Below, piece by piece: positions 6,106 to 7,746 of a DNA stretch of 7,746 nucleotides. The position numbers and the translations under genes are program-made. The notes under the pieces are model-generated. The model had not been told where the DNA came from. It saw nothing but the letters and a program-made list of their open reading frames with translations, and made no database searches. The stretch spans positions 1 to 7,746 of the forward strand of contig JAJYOQ010000186.1 in assembly GCA_021796135.1 (NCBI GenBank), in the 5' to 3' direction. This stretch comes from Bacteroidota bacterium (GTDB lineage Bacteria; Bacteroidota; Ignavibacteria; Ignavibacteriales; Ignavibacteriaceae). Every line of letters starts with the position of its first letter. The first letter of the stretch is position 1.

Positions 6106-7398
6106 TTAAATATCTAAAAAAGTATCCTGAAAAAACATTTTCTTATTATTAATTACCCCGATAGATCTTCCAGTAAGTAGTTTTTTATCAAAAGGTGAAT
6201 TTTTAGATTTGCTTTTTGATTTGCTAATATCGACAGTCCAAATCTCATTTATATCGAGGATGGTAAAGTTTGCCAATTCCCCGATTTTAAATTGAGGTAA
6301 AGAGAGGTTCAAAATTTTCCTTGGGTTTATAGACATTTTTTCGATTAGCATTTCAAGAGATAAGATTTTCTTGTGATATAATTCAGTTAAAGACAAACCA
6401 ACTTGAGTTTCCAGCCCAGTAATACCGTTAGGAGCATGTTCAAATTCTGCCTCTTTTTCTTCTGCTGAATGCGGAGCATGATCGCTGGCAATACAGTCAA
6501 TAGTTCCATCTTTTAATCCAAGCAATATTTCGTCAACATCGGATTTAGTCCTTAAAGGCGGGTTCATTTTGAAATTAGTATCATAAAATTTTAATGAATC
6601 ATCCGTCAAAGAAAAATGGTGCGGAGTTGCTTCTGCAGTAACTGCTATACCTTTTCTTTTAGCTTCGCGTACCATTTCGACAGATTTTTTTGTACTTAGG
6701 TGAGCGATGTGAATTTTGCCGCCGGTATACTCGGATAAAAGAATATCCCTGCTAACAATCAATTCTTCAGCTACTGAAGGAATAGGAGGCAAACCAAGCA
6801 TGGTCGAGTTTAATCCTTCATTCATTGCACCTCCGGCCAGAGTTTCGTCTTCGCAATGATCAATGATAGGAATATTATACATTTTAGAATATTCAAAAGC
6901 TCTCTTCAAAATTCCAGCAGTTTTCACTGCGACACCATCGTCCGAAAATCCTACTGCACCGGCTTCAAAAAGCTCTGCCATCGGAGAAATGATCTCTCCT
7001 TTACGTCCCAAAGTCGCAGCACCTATTACTTCAACATCTACCAAATGATCTTTTGATTGTTTTTTTATAAAATTAATAATTTCGGCTGAATCAATAGTCG
7101 GTTCAGTATTCGGCATGCAAGCAATCCCAGTGAACCCGCCATTTGCAGCAGCATTACATCCTGTGATGACAGTTTCTTCATCTTCTCTGCCAGGCTCTCT
7201 TAAATGAACATGCATATCAAAAAAACCGGGGACAATGTGTTTCCCTGAGAGATCAATTACTTTTGTTGACGAGTCCTCTTCAATTTTAATTTTTCCAATC
7301 TGCGAAATAATTCCGTCAATCAGAAGAATGTCTGTCTTTTTTTCATCAATTTTTTGCTGTGGGTAAAAGAGTGATACGTTTTTAAGAATAATTTTCAT
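6106..7398 (-). CDS. pyrC: Dihydroorotase, type I
   Basis: This 430-residue cytoplasmic amidohydrolase cyclises carbamoyl-aspartate to dihydroorotate, step three of pyrimidine synthesis. The metal and substrate motifs are present in order: HVHLREPG at 63-70 (His63, His65, Arg67), Asp153/Asp154 in GFSDDG, His181 in DHCED, His230 and His233 in KIHIAHLST, HH at 260-261, Asn279 in KMNPPLRT, and Asp306-His307 in SDHAPH. An aspartate near 153, in place of a carboxylated lysine, fits the Aquifex/Bacteroidota type I class, which can depend on association with aspartate carbamoyltransferase. Length is normal for the family (about 420-430). Near the C terminus a short Ser-Lys alternation (392-399) slightly expands the usual SKSKN loop. 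It begins 10 nt after the pyrB stop with only a weak GGA-containing site, so it is probably co-transcribed with pyrB. All key residues are intact and the gene looks functional. Confidence 0.96.
   Translation of the reverse strand: MKIILKNVSLFYPQQKIDEKKTDILLIDGIISQIGKIKIEEDSSTKVIDLSGKHIVPGFFDMHVHLREPGREDEETVITGCNAAANGGFTGIACMPNTEPTIDSAEIINFIKKQSKDHLVDVEVIGAATLGRKGEIISPMAELFEAGAVGFSDDGVAVKTAGILKRAFEYSKMYNIPIIDHCEDETLAGGAMNEGLNSTMLGLPPIPSVAEELIVSRDILLSEYTGGKIHIAHLSTKKSVEMVREAKRKGIAVTAEATPHHFSLTDDSLKFYDTNFKMNPPLRTKSDVDEILLGLKDGTIDCIASDHAPHSAEEKEAEFEHAPNGITGLETQVGLSLTELYHKKILSLEMLIEKMSINPRKILNLSLPQFKIGELANFTILDINEIWTVDISKSKSKSKNSPFDKKLLTGRSIGVINNKKMFFQDTFLDI
6517..6539 (-). repeat. 23-nt direct repeat, copy 1 (inside pyrC)
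   Basis: These 23 bases are identical to the last 23 bases of the window (7724-7746), in the same orientation and the same reading frame, encoding VDEILLG within SDVDEILLGLKDG (about residues 287-293) of dihydroorotase. Extending to 6510 gives 29 of 30 matches with 7717-7746. Within pyrC the stretch fits the protein without any break, so this copy looks native. Confidence 0.9.
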
Positions 7399-7408
7399 TT
7401 TTTTTCCG

Positions 7409-7746
7409 CTAATTTAATGTTCCAAGCAAGTATAAAACTGCCATTCTAATAGCAACTCCGTTTGTTACTTGCTTCAAAATAATTTGATTCAATCCATCAG
7501 CAACTCCTGAAGATAGCTCTACTCCCCGATTTATTGGGCCCGGATGCAGAATAAGAATATCTTTGCCGTTTTTTTCTAACCGTTCTTCAGTAATACCGAA
7601 AAATTTTGCATATTCTCTTATTGAAGGAAAATATTCTCTTGCTTTTCTTTCTAGCTGAATTCGCAATACATTTAGCACATCATTTTCTTGAATGGCTTCA
7701 TCAATATTGTAAATAACTTTTACTCCAAGCAATATTTCGTCAACAT
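7409..7746 (-). CDS. pyrB: Aspartate carbamoyltransferase catalytic chain, C-terminal part only
   Basis: The frame is open to the window edge, and 111 codons plus the TAG stop are visible, against about 305-315 for the whole enzyme. The enzyme joins carbamoyl phosphate to aspartate, the step just before dihydroorotase. The fragment covers part of the aspartate-binding domain and the C-terminal helix: LRIQLER at visible residues 27-33, the substrate loop HPGPINRG at 67-74, and QVTNGVAIRMAVLYLL at 92-107. These are diagnostic of PyrB rather than ornithine carbamoyltransferase. A TTG at 7732 could be mistaken for a start but is internal. The first seven visible codons (VDEILLG) are identical at DNA level to a stretch inside pyrC, so the extreme end may not be genuine pyrB sequence. 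Regulation cannot be judged because the promoter lies outside the window. Confidence 0.92.
   Translation of the reverse strand, partial: VDEILLGVKVIYNIDEAIQENDVLNVLRIQLERKAREYFPSIREYAKFFGITEERLEKNGKDILILHPGPINRGVELSSGVADGLNQIILKQVTNGVAIRMAVLYLLGTLN
7724..7746 (-). repeat. 23-nt direct repeat, copy 2 (window end, in pyrB)
   Basis: This is the exact partner of 6517-6539 and it stops precisely at the window edge, so its true length is unknown. It encodes VDEILLG leading into the PyrB segment GVKVIYNIDEA. The location at the very end suggests either a contig that stopped at a repeated k-mer or a real short duplication. Confidence 0.9.

Noticed and set aside
6856..7056. Two plus-strand frames opposite pyrC
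   Set aside because: They are antisense to conserved dihydroorotase motifs and have no independent support.
7730..7732. TTG as start codon of a short 107-residue protein
   Set aside because: The frame continues upstream to the window edge, and the product is the C-terminal part of PyrB, so this TTG is an internal leucine codon.

Overview
The window is about two-thirds A+T and every convincing gene lies on the minus strand, so transcription runs from high to low coordinates. No single gene fixes the taxon. The DUF4783-type secreted protein, the very large NtrY-like kinase and the overall style point to the Bacteroidota/Ignavibacteriota (FCB) group. A clear Shine-Dalgarno sequence before one gene, which is uncommon in core Bacteroidetes, makes an Ignavibacteria-like organism my best guess. 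This is an inference.

Layout in transcription order. (1) 7746-6106: the 3' end of pyrB (aspartate carbamoyltransferase) followed 10 nt later by a complete pyrC (dihydroorotase), which are consecutive steps of de novo pyrimidine synthesis. (2) 6105-5962: a 144-nt intergenic region holding two TGTACA-centred dyads 21 bp apart, a possible sigma-54 (-24/-12) promoter and a good Shine-Dalgarno. (3) 5961-5146: a lipoprotein with one fibronectin type III domain and an unrecognised C-terminal half. (4) 5145-5056: a short AT-rich gap with a long near-perfect hairpin. (5) 5055-753: a secreted DUF4783-like protein whose stop codon overlaps the start of a 1280-residue membrane histidine kinase with about 12 predicted membrane segments and three large extracytoplasmic regions. 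(6) 752-1: the N-terminal 250 residues of an AddA/UvrD-type helicase, starting 8 nt after the kinase stop.

The pyr genes are housekeeping. The more unusual part is the module made of secreted DUF4783 protein, giant NtrY-like kinase and AddA-like helicase, which looks co-transcribed. No response regulator is visible. The kinase family usually pairs with sigma-54 activators of the NtrC/NtrX type, and the upstream lipoprotein gene carries a sigma-54-like promoter with paired dyads at enhancer-like distance. A regulatory link between the two is therefore possible but unproven.

One technical point: the last 23 bases of the window exactly duplicate a stretch inside pyrC, so the pyrB end should be checked for an assembly break. 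I saw no RNA gene, mobile element or CRISPR array.
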